Positions 1 through 6,166 of a DNA stretch of 7,756 nucleotides are shown here, piece by piece. How positions within the stretch are numbered: the stretch's first letter is position 1; each line of letters opens with the position of its first letter. This DNA comes from Candidatus Nanopelagicales bacterium (lineage in GTDB: Bacteria; Actinomycetota; Actinomycetes; S36-B12). The stretch is from assembly GCA_030836325.1 (NCBI GenBank), contig JAURQC010000039.1:1-7756 (forward strand), in the 5' to 3' direction. The notes beneath the pieces were generated by a model. That model had not been told where the DNA came from and did no database searches. It was given only the letters and a program-made list of their open reading frames with translations. Position numbers and translations under genes: made by a program.

Positions 1-1110
1 CGTTGGCCTGAGGAGCTGCCGTCGCTACTTGCGCTGGGTCAGCAGAACCTCGAGGACATCGAAACGTTCGTCAAATTGAACGGAATTGATTGTGATTTTC
101 GACGTGCGGGCGAAATCGATGTTGCTGTAGCCGACCATCAGGTAGACGAGTTGCTCGAAACCGTCGAGGCAATGAACTCCTTCGATCTCGGCGTTGAGTT
201 TCTCGATCAGGATGCACTGCGGCAGTCCATTCATTCACCGAGTTACCTCGCGGGCCTTCGAGATTCGCGTTCGGTAGCTCTTGTCGATCCCGCGCGGCTC
301 GCCTGGGGCCTGTTGGAAACGGCGAAACTGCGCGGTATTCGGGTCTACGAGAACACCGAAATCACCGACCTCGAGGATCAACACGACCGGGTGGCACTGC
401 GCACCAGTGACCGCACCATCACGGCCCAGCGCGCGGTCTTGGCGACCAATGCGTTCCCGAGTTTGGTTTCGGCCGTTCGGCATCGCGTTGTTCCGGTCTA
501 TGACTACGTGTTGATGACCGAGCCGCTTTCTCACGCGCAGTGGGAGTCCATCGGCTGGCTGGCCCGCGAAGGCATCAGCGATTCGGGGAACCAATTCCAC
601 TACTACCGACCGACCGACGACGGTCGCATCCTGTGGGGTGGCTATGACGCCGTGTATCACCGGGGAAATGGTTTCGGGCCGGAGTTCGAGAACGATGACG
701 ATTCCTACGCCCGTCTAGCAACACACTTCTTCCAGACATTTCCGCAGATCGACGGCCTGCGTTTCTCTCATGCGTGGGGTGGCGCCATCGATACCTGCTC
801 GCGATTCACCGCGTTCTGGGGAACCGAGGCTAGAGGGAAAGTCGCCTATGTCGCTGGCTTCACCGGGCTCGGGGTGGGTGCGAGCCGGTTTGCTGGTCAA
901 ACCGTCCTCGATCTACTTGACGGGCACGACACCACACGAACACGCCTGGAGATGGTCAAGTCCCAGCCGATGCCGTTCCCACCTGAACCCTTGCGAAGTC
1001 TGGGCATCAAATGGACGACGACGTCGCTGCACCGTGCGGACACCCATGGAGGAAAGCGCAATCTGTGGTTGCGGCTGCTCGATCGAATGGGGCTCGGCTT
1101 CGACTCCTAG
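1..1110 (+). CDS. FAD-dependent amine/D-amino-acid oxidase (DAO family, PuuB-like), 5'-truncated by window edge
   Basis: The frame is open from base 1 to a TAG at 1108-1110, giving 369 visible residues. DAO-family enzymes are usually about 430-470 residues, so the N-terminal Rossmann segment with the FAD GxGxxG motif lies upstream of the window; the TTG at 76 is just an internal codon. Visible family landmarks are VDPARLAWGL (visible residues 95-104), the FAD-contacting VLATNAF (146-152), RILWGG (209-214), HAWGGAID (257-264) and the C-terminal GFTGLGVG (286-293) followed by a helix, which closes the FAD site in glycine/D-amino-acid oxidases and gamma-glutamylputrescine oxidase. Such flavoenzymes oxidise an amine to an imine that hydrolyses to an aldehyde, with release of H2O2. 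Beside an agmatinase, GabT and an aldehyde dehydrogenase, a polyamine-derived substrate is the best inference. Sarcosine/glycine or D-amino-acid oxidation cannot be excluded. The gene converges on the next one across a hairpin. Confidence 0.85.
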   Translation, partial: RWPEELPSLLALGQQNLEDIETFVKLNGIDCDFRRAGEIDVAVADHQVDELLETVEAMNSFDLGVEFLDQDALRQSIHSPSYLAGLRDSRSVALVDPARLAWGLLETAKLRGIRVYENTEITDLEDQHDRVALRTSDRTITAQRAVLATNAFPSLVSAVRHRVVPVYDYVLMTEPLSHAQWESIGWLAREGISDSGNQFHYYRPTDDGRILWGGYDAVYHRGNGFGPEFENDDDSYARLATHFFQTFPQIDGLRFSHAWGGAIDTCSRFTAFWGTEARGKVAYVAGFTGLGVGASRFAGQTVLDLLDGHDTTRTRLEMVKSQPMPFPPEPLRSLGIKWTTTSLHRADTHGGKRNLWLRLLDRMGLGFDS

Positions 1111-1137
1111 TGACGCTGGCTACTAGCCCAGTGTCAC
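1110..1137. terminator. Candidate bidirectional terminator hairpin between convergent genes
   Basis: The arms GTGACGCTGG (1110-1119) and CCAGTGTCAC (1128-1137) pair over 10 positions, with one G-U pair in the plus-strand RNA (a C/A mismatch in the minus-strand RNA) and an 8-nt loop. The left arm starts on the last base of the flavoenzyme stop codon and the loop carries the stop codon of the minus-strand gene, so the structure sits exactly at the convergent junction. There is no downstream T-run on either strand. It therefore resembles the U-tract-poor hairpins proposed for actinobacteria rather than a classical intrinsic terminator. Confidence 0.55.
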
Positions 1138-2421
1138 CACGGTGTTGACGAATCGGTCGATCAGCTCGACCGCAAGTTGGTTCACTGCAGGTTCGTCGAT
1201 GTTCAACTTCTTGATCCCGGGAACACCCGCGCTATAGCTGAGCCAGGAGATGGTGCTGCCGTCCTTGAGCATCAGTTGGTAGTCCCGGGACGTAAAGCGG
1301 GCGTCCTTAGCTTTAGCGCCCTGCGTTGTGATGTAGCGGACGTAGATACCCGGAGTGCCATCGACGGCGACGGCCGAGGTGCCTTCAGTGCTTTTCCACG
1401 CGGAGTCGGTCTTGCTATACAGCTCTCCGGAACTCGCCGTGCACTCCTTGATGCGCGAGGACAACTGCTTCCACGCTGCGTCGGCTGCCGAATCATCGGC
1501 GTACGTGAACACCTGCTGCCAGACCGACGCCCCCGAGGCTTGGATGTCACCGGTCCCGCCGAAGCTCGCCGAGAAGGACCCGGTTCCGGCCGGAAGGATG
1601 TCTGAGTCAGCCGGATAGCAGGGGTTGAACGGAACACTGCCTGGCAGGTTCGCCGTAAAGAAGGACCACGCACCATCCGCGGGCGAATCGATGGGAAGGG
1701 TCGCCGGCATATCCCCGGGAGTCACCATCGCGGTCTCAGCAATCGACAGGAGTGTTGACTGCACACCTCCGCCGGTGGCCCGATAGGCGTAGCGATCGGT
1801 GAGTACCGGAAGTAGGGCACTAACTCCATCCCGTTGTGCGGTGGTTGTGGAAGCTCTTGTCGGATTCTCTACGCGCAGCCACACGATGGCATCATCGACG
1901 AGGTTTACGACCGTGTATTCGCTTGCGTAATTGGTGGATTTCGAATCACGACGCGTCCACATGCCGCCATCGCTGCGTGTCCCATTGGTGATGGTGATCT
2001 TCTTGCCGTCCACCTTGCCTGAGTACTTGCATGCTCGCCGGATCTGCTTGGTGAGTCCGCTCCAGGCAGACCGGGCCGCGGACGCCGAGGCGTAGACCAC
2101 AGCCTGTTCCGTGACATCGCCAATGGTGCTGAAGTATCCGATCGTCATTGCCAGATCGGGAAGTGCGTCCTTGCCCTTGGGCGGGAGACATACGGGATAT
2201 GGATCCTGGCCACCCGTAGGGATGTAGTAACCGATGTTCTGCGAGGTGGCGCCGCCGAGTGCCTCGGTCACATCGCCAGGTTGCAGCATCGCTGTGGTTG
2301 TCTCGCGCAGGTTGACCGGCGCCGGTGGCTCGGCCATGGGGTCGGGGGCTCCGTAGGCATTGACGGGAACCAGAACAAGCGAGGTCAGCACTGCCGAGGT
2401 GATTGCGATGCGCACGAACAC
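1123..2421 (-). CDS. Secreted protein with two tandem PknH-sensor-like domains
   Basis: I place the start at the GTG at 2421, which has a GGAG 6 nt upstream and gives a short positively charged n-region (FVR), a hydrophobic core ITSAVLTSLVLVPV and a likely signal-peptidase site near AYG/APDP. In-frame ATGs at 2451 and 2493 lack good ribosome sites and would add an acidic leader. There is no lipobox cysteine, so it is probably not a lipoprotein. From the GTG it is 432 residues. The mature part is an internal duplication: unit 1 (about 45-211) and unit 2 (about 231-424) share M-x2-PGD-x3-L openings, a Cys, an AW..L...I+.C block, a WL strand and an L..DR[YF] ending. Each unit has just two cysteines (78/131 and 267/327), probably one disulfide each. 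The fold resembles the extracellular PknH C-terminal sensor domain and related mycobacterial exported proteins; I recognise this by eye only. Ligand and function are unknown. It is divergent from the agmatinase gene. Confidence 0.75.
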   Translation of the reverse strand: MFVRIAITSAVLTSLVLVPVNAYGAPDPMAEPPAPVNLRETTTAMLQPGDVTEALGGATSQNIGYYIPTGGQDPYPVCLPPKGKDALPDLAMTIGYFSTIGDVTEQAVVYASASAARSAWSGLTKQIRRACKYSGKVDGKKITITNGTRSDGGMWTRRDSKSTNYASEYTVVNLVDDAIVWLRVENPTRASTTTAQRDGVSALLPVLTDRYAYRATGGGVQSTLLSIAETAMVTPGDMPATLPIDSPADGAWSFFTANLPGSVPFNPCYPADSDILPAGTGSFSASFGGTGDIQASGASVWQQVFTYADDSAADAAWKQLSSRIKECTASSGELYSKTDSAWKSTEGTSAVAVDGTPGIYVRYITTQGAKAKDARFTSRDYQLMLKDGSTISWLSYSAGVPGIKKLNIDEPAVNQLAVELIDRFVNTVVTLG

Positions 2422-2425
2422 GTGA

Positions 2426-2431
2426 CTCTCC
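2426..2431 (-). promoter_or_regulatory. Ribosome binding site that decides the GTG start of the secreted protein
   Basis: Minus-strand GGAGAG, with the GGAG core ending 6 nt before the GTG at 2421. The in-frame ATG at 2451 has only a distant GAGG 14 nt away. The ATG at 2493 has no purine-rich site in range and would leave only 22 bp before the divergent agmatinase start. This site therefore favours the shorter protein with a conventional signal peptide. Confidence 0.6.
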
Positions 2432-2445
2432 AACCCATCAAAAGT

Positions 2446-2460
2446 GGTCATGTCTTGACC
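2446..2460. promoter_or_regulatory. Inverted repeat GGTCA-N5-TGACC, candidate operator
   Basis: A perfect 5-bp inverted repeat with a 5-bp spacer lies in the middle of the divergent intergenic region, just downstream of the predicted minus-strand transcription start near 2463. Its position would suit a repressor acting on the secreted-protein gene and possibly on the agmatinase operon. In minus-strand RNA the same bases can form a small hairpin that covers the ATG at 2451. Five-base arms are short and no regulator gene is in the window, so this is tentative. Confidence 0.3.
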
Positions 2461-2465
2461 GAATA

Positions 2466-2480
2466 CCTCATCGTAGGCGG
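2466..2480 (-). promoter_or_regulatory. Shared 15-bp promoter element, copy 1, with TACGAT -10-like box
   Basis: The plus-strand sequence CCTCATCGTAGGCGG matches 14 of 15 bases of a second copy at 6093-6107, in the same orientation. On the minus strand it contains TACGAT (2475 down to 2470), which fits the actinobacterial TANNNT -10 consensus and would place transcription start near 2463. No convincing -35 box is seen. It is either a common promoter core or a regulator site overlapping the promoter. Confidence 0.5.
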
Positions 2481-2515
2481 CACCAATAGCCATCGATGCG
2501 GACTAAAGGCCTGCC

Positions 2516-3526
2516 ATGGCGCGTTACGGCAGTCAGTACGGCCCGGACTACACCTTCCTCGGCGTCCCCGCTGCGGATCTGGACGATCCCGCGACGTACT
2601 CGGGTTCCGACGTTGTCATTGTGGGCGCCCCGTTCGACGGTGGCACGTCCTACCGCTCCGGCGCGCGATTTGGCCCGCAAGCAATGCGAGCGGCCTGCTA
2701 CCTCGGGCACGACGGTTCGCGTCCCTCGCTAGCCATGCGGGTGGACGGGTTGCAGGACCTGAACGTCGTCGACGTTGGCGACGTCGAGTTGTTCTCCGGC
2801 GACGCCCAACGCTCGTGCGCGGACCTTGAAAAGGTGATCGAGCAGATCGCCACGACCGGGGCAGTACCACTGGTCCTCGGCGGCGACCACACCATCACGT
2901 GGCCGGATGTGACGGGCGTCGCCCGAGCACGAGGCTGGGGCAAGGTCTCGGTTATCCACTTCGACGCGCACGCGGACACCGGAGACATCGAGTTCGGTTC
3001 CTTGGTTGGTCACGGCCAACCGATGCGGCGACTCATCGAATCCGGTGCGGCCCGGGGTGACAAGTTCTTTCAGATAGGTCTTCGCGGTTACTGGCCCCCG
3101 CCAGACATCCTCCAGTGGATGGCCGATCAGAACATGCGGTCCTATGAGATGACCGAGATCGTCCACCGCGGTCTGGATGAGGTTCTCGACGAGGCCATCG
3201 CCAGCTCGATGCAGGAGTGCGACGGCGTCTTCCTCAGTGTGGACATCGACGTCGTGGATCCCGGACTCGCGCCCGGCACCGGCACTCCCGAACCCGGCGG
3301 TTTGTCCTCGCGTGAACTCCTCGACGCCGTCCGCAAGATCGCCTATGAGGTACCCCTCTTCGGTATTGACGTTGTCGAGGTTTCGCCGCCATTCGATCAC
3401 GCCGACGTAACAGCACTGCTCGGTAACCGGGTGGTCCTCGAAGCGCTCTCCGGAATGGCCAAGAGAAAGACCGGTGCATCCTGGGATCCGAGCCAGCCGC
3501 TGCTCGACGGACGCTCGGGAGACTGA
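2516..3526 (+). CDS. speB: Agmatinase-family ureohydrolase (agmatinase or guanidinobutyrase)
   Basis: This 336-residue ureohydrolase hydrolyses a guanidino group to urea with a binuclear Mn centre in the cytosol. All six expected metal ligands are present: H125 in GGDHT, D150/H152/D154 in FDAHADTGD, and D243/D245 in SVDIDVVDP. The following LAPGTGTPEPGG loop (251-262) and E288 in DVVEVSPP are also family features, and HGQPMRR (166-172) sits where the substrate-side HGTPFRR-type motif normally lies. Length is slightly above the approximately 306 residues of E. coli SpeB because of an N-terminal extension. The ATG start has AAAGG at 2505-2509 with 6-nt spacing. It is the first gene of an operon with the dehydrogenase, 2 nt downstream. 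Agmatine giving putrescine is the default call. With a GABA transaminase nearby, 4-guanidinobutyrate giving GABA is a serious alternative, and other guanidino acids are possible. Family assignment is firm; substrate is not. Confidence 0.9.
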   Translation: MARYGSQYGPDYTFLGVPAADLDDPATYSGSDVVIVGAPFDGGTSYRSGARFGPQAMRAACYLGHDGSRPSLAMRVDGLQDLNVVDVGDVELFSGDAQRSCADLEKVIEQIATTGAVPLVLGGDHTITWPDVTGVARARGWGKVSVIHFDAHADTGDIEFGSLVGHGQPMRRLIESGAARGDKFFQIGLRGYWPPPDILQWMADQNMRSYEMTEIVHRGLDEVLDEAIASSMQECDGVFLSVDIDVVDPGLAPGTGTPEPGGLSSRELLDAVRKIAYEVPLFGIDVVEVSPPFDHADVTALLGNRVVLEALSGMAKRKTGASWDPSQPLLDGRSGD

Positions 3527-3528
3527 CA

Positions 3529-4731
3529 ATGCGCGTCCTAGCGATCGGCGCCGGGGGAGTGGGCACTTCCGCCGCGCTCATCGCGAAAAGGCGCGACTTC
3601 TTCGATTCCTGGGTAATTGCCGACTACGACGAAAACCGAGCATCGACTCTCGCTCAACAGGTGGACGACGCGCGCTTCACCGGTATCGCCATCGACGCGA
3701 GCAGCACCGACGAGATTGCGCAGGCCTGTTCCGCGCTCGGCATTACGCACGTCGCGAACTTCGTCGATCCACGTTTCGTCATGTCGATTTTCACCGGCGC
3801 CCTCAACGCCGGCTGCAACTATTTGGACACGGCGATGAGCCTGTCGCGGCCCCATCCGACGGACCCTCACAACCAAACGGGCGTCAAACTCGGCGATGAA
3901 CAGTTCGCGACGGAGCAGCAGTGGCTCGATAACGGGTTGCTGGCGCTGTGCGGGATGGGCGTCGAGCCAGGGCTGTCGGACGTCCTAGCAAAGTACGCAG
4001 CGCAATATCTGTTCGACGAAGTCCATGAAATCGGGATCCGCGATGGAGCGAACCTCGAGGTACGAGGCCACGAATTCGCCCCCACTTTCTCGATCTGGAC
4101 CACCATCGAGGAATGCCTGAACCCTCCTGTGGTCTGGGAAAAGGACAAAGGCTGGTTCACGACCGAACCCTTCAGTGGGGCGGAAGTCTTTGACTTCCCC
4201 GAGGGCATCGGTTCGCAGGAGTGCGTGAACGTCGAGCACGAGGAAGTCCTTCTTATTCCGCGGTGGATCGACTGCACGAAGGTCACTTTCAAGTACGGGC
4301 TCGGCCAGGAGTTCATCGACGTTCTGTCGACCCTGCACAAACTCGGTCTGGACAGCACCGAACCGGTGATGGTGAAGGGTCACCCGGTTTCGCCGAGGGA
4401 TGTCGTCGCCGCGGCGCTTCCCGATCCCTTGACCCTTGGCGACAAGATGACGGGCAAGACCTGCGCGGGCACGCACGTGACCGGTCTCAAGGACGGGCGG
4501 CCAAAAGCGGTCTACCTCTACCACGTCACCGACAACGAGTGGTCCATGCGCGAGTACGGCACGCAGGCCGTCACCTGGCAAACGGCCATGAACCCGGTGG
4601 TGGCACTTGAACTTCAGGCAACCGGCCTTTGGCGGGGCAGCGGCGTGATGGGACCGGAGGCGTTCGACGCTGCTCCCTACGTCGAACTACTCCGCAGTGG
4701 CTACGACCAGAGGATCGGCGGACTTGACTAG
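3529..4731 (+). CDS. Saccharopine-dehydrogenase-family oxidoreductase, carboxynorspermidine-dehydrogenase-like
   Basis: This 400-residue protein begins with a Rossmann dinucleotide fold: VLAIGAGGVG (3-12) and, at the end of the second strand, IADYDENRA with D32 at the usual cofactor-choice position. An acidic residue there usually favours NAD(H) over NADP(H). Further landmarks are NYLDTA (97-102), GMGVEPGLSDVLAKYAA (142-158), LPDPLTLG (297-304), CAGTHVTG (312-319) and an AVTWQT segment (347-352). The order and spacing resemble bacterial carboxynorspermidine dehydrogenase and other single-domain saccharopine-reductase relatives, as recalled from memory. These enzymes reduce an imine formed from an amino-acid semialdehyde and an amine, or run the reverse oxidation. 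The start is 2 nt after the agmatinase stop, with GGGAG at 3517-3521 inside the upstream gene, so the two are probably co-translated. Substrate is unassigned; linkage suggests an amine or guanidine metabolite. Lysine-type saccharopine cleavage is possible but less supported here. Confidence 0.8.
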   Translation: MRVLAIGAGGVGTSAALIAKRRDFFDSWVIADYDENRASTLAQQVDDARFTGIAIDASSTDEIAQACSALGITHVANFVDPRFVMSIFTGALNAGCNYLDTAMSLSRPHPTDPHNQTGVKLGDEQFATEQQWLDNGLLALCGMGVEPGLSDVLAKYAAQYLFDEVHEIGIRDGANLEVRGHEFAPTFSIWTTIEECLNPPVVWEKDKGWFTTEPFSGAEVFDFPEGIGSQECVNVEHEEVLLIPRWIDCTKVTFKYGLGQEFIDVLSTLHKLGLDSTEPVMVKGHPVSPRDVVAAALPDPLTLGDKMTGKTCAGTHVTGLKDGRPKAVYLYHVTDNEWSMREYGTQAVTWQTAMNPVVALELQATGLWRGSGVMGPEAFDAAPYVELLRSGYDQRIGGLD

Positions 4732-6071
4732 ATCGACGCTTCGAAACCCGCCTCAAGGATGGTCAGCGCTTCCTCGATTAGCGGCAGAGGACTTGCCAGC
4801 GAGGGCAGGAACCTGAAGACGTTCCCGTAAGTGCCGGTGGTCAGTGTGACCACGCCGTTGCGGTGGCAGTACTGGTTCAAGGTTGAAGCCAAGGCGGCGT
4901 TCGGGTTGGTGGTGCCGGGCTCTACGAGTTCGATGGCGAGCATCGCTCCGCGACCACGAACGTCACCGATCTGCGGGAAGTTCTCCTGGATGGCCTTCAG
5001 TCGCGGGACCATCACTGCTTCGATCTCTCGCGCCAAGCCGCATGCGTTGTTCTCCTCCATCCAGCGGATGGAGCCGAGGGCGCCGGCACAGGCAACGGGA
5101 TTGCCGCCGTAGGTGCCACCTAGACCACCGGCGTGAACTGCATCCATCATCTCCGCGCGTCCGGTGACGGCGGCCAGTGGCATTCCGCCGGCAATTCCTT
5201 TGGCAGTAGTGATGAGATCGGGAACCACACCCTCGTGCTCGATGGCGAACCAATCGCCGGTGCGGCAGAACCCGGATTGGATTTCGTCAGCGATGAACAC
5301 GATGCCGTTCTCCTTGGCGAACTCGGCCAGCGAGGAGATGTAGCCCGGCGCCGGGACGATGAAACCGCCCTCGCCTTGCACGGGCTCGACGATGATCGCC
5401 GCCACGTTATGGGCGCCCACTTCCTTCTCGATCTTGGTCGTGGCCCACAGTGCCACTTCTTTGCCTCCGTGAGGACCGTCGCGGAACGGATAGCTCGTGG
5501 GAATGCGGTAGATCTCCGGGGCGAACGGGCCAAAGCCCTCCTTGTAAGGCATGTTCTTGGCGGTCAGTGCCATCGTGAGGTTGGTGCGACCGTGGTAGCC
5601 GTGCTCGAGGACCACGATTGCGGTGCGCTTGGTGTAGTGGCGGGCGACCTTGACCGCGTTCTCGACGGCTTCGGCTCCCGAGTTGAACAGGGCGCTGCGC
5701 TTGGCGTGATCTCCTGGGGTGAGGCGGTTCAGCGCCTCGCTGACCTCGACGTATCCCATGTATGGAGTGACCATGAAGCAGGTGTGAGTGAACTCGTGTG
5801 CTTGCGCCGCGACGGCGTCCGAGACGTACGGGTTGGCGTTGCCGACCGTCGTGACGGCAATTCCTGACCCCATGTCGATGAGGTGATTTCCGTCAACATC
5901 GACGAGGACCCCACCGCCGGCTCGCTCGATGAAGGCCGGCAACACCACACCGACACCGGCGGAGACGGCATCGGTCTTGCGGTGCATGAGGGCTTGGGAC
6001 TTCGGTCCGGGGACCTCGGTCACGAGTCGGCGTTCTTGGGCTACGCCGTTGTCGACAGCCACTGCGGTCAT
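4728..6071 (-). CDS. gabT: 4-aminobutyrate aminotransferase (GABA transaminase)
   Basis: This is a class-III PLP aminotransferase that converts GABA and 2-oxoglutarate to succinate semialdehyde and glutamate in the cytosol. From the chosen start it is 447 residues. Key sites are the phosphate-binding NSGAEAVENAVK (130-141), the GYHGRT motif (158-163) with substrate-side R162, EPVQGEGG (229-236) whose E234 matches the GABA-AT glutamate E211 of E. coli, cofactor-ring D262 in ADEIQSG, the Schiff-base K291 in TTAKGIAGG, and T320 in GGTYGGNP. The ATG at 6071 is preferred because GGAGGAG stands 5 nt upstream. An in-frame ATG at 6098 overlaps the predicted -10 box and would add nine residues. The stop TAG shares CTAG with the dehydrogenase stop. 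It is divergent from the aldehyde dehydrogenase gene. The GABA-AT call is strong; some relatives also take 5-aminovalerate. Confidence 0.93.
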   Translation of the reverse strand: MTAVAVDNGVAQERRLVTEVPGPKSQALMHRKTDAVSAGVGVVLPAFIERAGGGVLVDVDGNHLIDMGSGIAVTTVGNANPYVSDAVAAQAHEFTHTCFMVTPYMGYVEVSEALNRLTPGDHAKRSALFNSGAEAVENAVKVARHYTKRTAIVVLEHGYHGRTNLTMALTAKNMPYKEGFGPFAPEIYRIPTSYPFRDGPHGGKEVALWATTKIEKEVGAHNVAAIIVEPVQGEGGFIVPAPGYISSLAEFAKENGIVFIADEIQSGFCRTGDWFAIEHEGVVPDLITTAKGIAGGMPLAAVTGRAEMMDAVHAGGLGGTYGGNPVACAGALGSIRWMEENNACGLAREIEAVMVPRLKAIQENFPQIGDVRGRGAMLAIELVEPGTTNPNAALASTLNQYCHRNGVVTLTTGTYGNVFRFLPSLASPLPLIEEALTILEAGFEASI

Positions 6072-6076
6072 GTCTT

Positions 6077-6083
6077 CTCCTCC
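6077..6083 (-). promoter_or_regulatory. Strong ribosome binding site fixing the gabT start
   Basis: Minus-strand GGAGGAG with a 5-nt spacer to the ATG at 6071 is a near-ideal anti-16S match. It decides between this ATG and the one 27 nt upstream at 6098, which has no comparable site and lies inside the TACGAT promoter box. Confidence 0.8.
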
Positions 6084-6092
6084 TCGAGTTGC

Positions 6093-6107
6093 CCTCATCG
6101 TAGGGGG
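6093..6107 (-). promoter_or_regulatory. Shared 15-bp promoter element, copy 2, with TACGAT -10-like box upstream of gabT
   Basis: The plus-strand sequence CCTCATCGTAGGGGG differs at one base from the copy at 2466-2480 and points the same way. On the minus strand TACGAT (6102 down to 6097) predicts transcription start near 6090, leaving a 19-nt leader that contains the gabT ribosome site. That geometry is consistent with a real promoter. A -35 hexamer is not obvious, which would suit dependence on an activator. Confidence 0.5.
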
Positions 6108-6131
6108 TCGGCGGTGTCTCGGCGACGCTTT

Positions 6132-6145
6132 GTACGGGCCCTAAC
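6132..6145. promoter_or_regulatory. Imperfect dyad GTACGGGCCCTAAC, possible operator
   Basis: A GGGCCC core (6136-6141) is flanked by matching GT and AC ends, so 10 of 14 bases are symmetric. It lies about 22-35 bp before the predicted start of the aldehyde dehydrogenase transcript, where an activator or repressor could act between the divergent genes. GC-rich dyads arise easily by chance in this DNA, so support is weak. Confidence 0.2.
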
Positions 6146-6154
6146 GGTCTTCGC

Positions 6155-6160
6155 TAGCGT
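6155..6160 (+). promoter_or_regulatory. Candidate -10 box TAGCGT of a leaderless promoter
   Basis: TAGCGT fits the TANNNT -10 consensus and ends 7 nt before the A of the aldehyde dehydrogenase ATG at 6167. Transcription would therefore start on the start codon itself. The six bases between (GGGACC) cannot serve as a properly spaced ribosome site, which agrees with leaderless expression, common in actinobacteria. The box is embedded in an 8-bp palindrome CGCTAGCG (6152-6159). No good -35 is visible. Confidence 0.45.
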
Positions 6161-6166
6161 GGGACC

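Noticed and set aside
76..78. TTG at 76 as the start of the flavoenzyme
   Set aside because: The frame is open to base 1 with protein-like sequence before it, and the FAD-binding N-terminus would be missing. The gene simply enters from outside the window.
2455..2460. TTGACC as a -35 box for the agmatinase operon
   Set aside because: It matches the -35 consensus at 5 of 6 bases, but no TANNNT box lies 16-19 bp downstream on the plus strand, and the bases are better explained as one arm of the inverted repeat.
2281..2829. Plus-strand open frame (182 codons) spanning the divergent intergenic region
   Set aside because: It crosses the start regions of two well-supported genes in another frame, is rich in Arg/Gly/His as shadow frames are, and matches nothing I know.
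2729..3529. Long minus-strand open frame (266 codons) antisense to the agmatinase gene
   Set aside because: It mirrors a gene with complete ureohydrolase motifs, has no recognisable domains, and is the type of antisense opening expected in GC-rich coding DNA.
5133..5867. Plus-strand open frame (244 codons) antisense to gabT
   Set aside because: gabT carries all catalytic residues in the opposite frame. The antisense product is low in recognisable structure and has no ribosome site I would trust.
6152..6159. CGCTAGCG as a dedicated operator
   Set aside because: An 8-bp perfect palindrome is expected many times by chance in a window this size. I treat it only as overlap with the -10 box.
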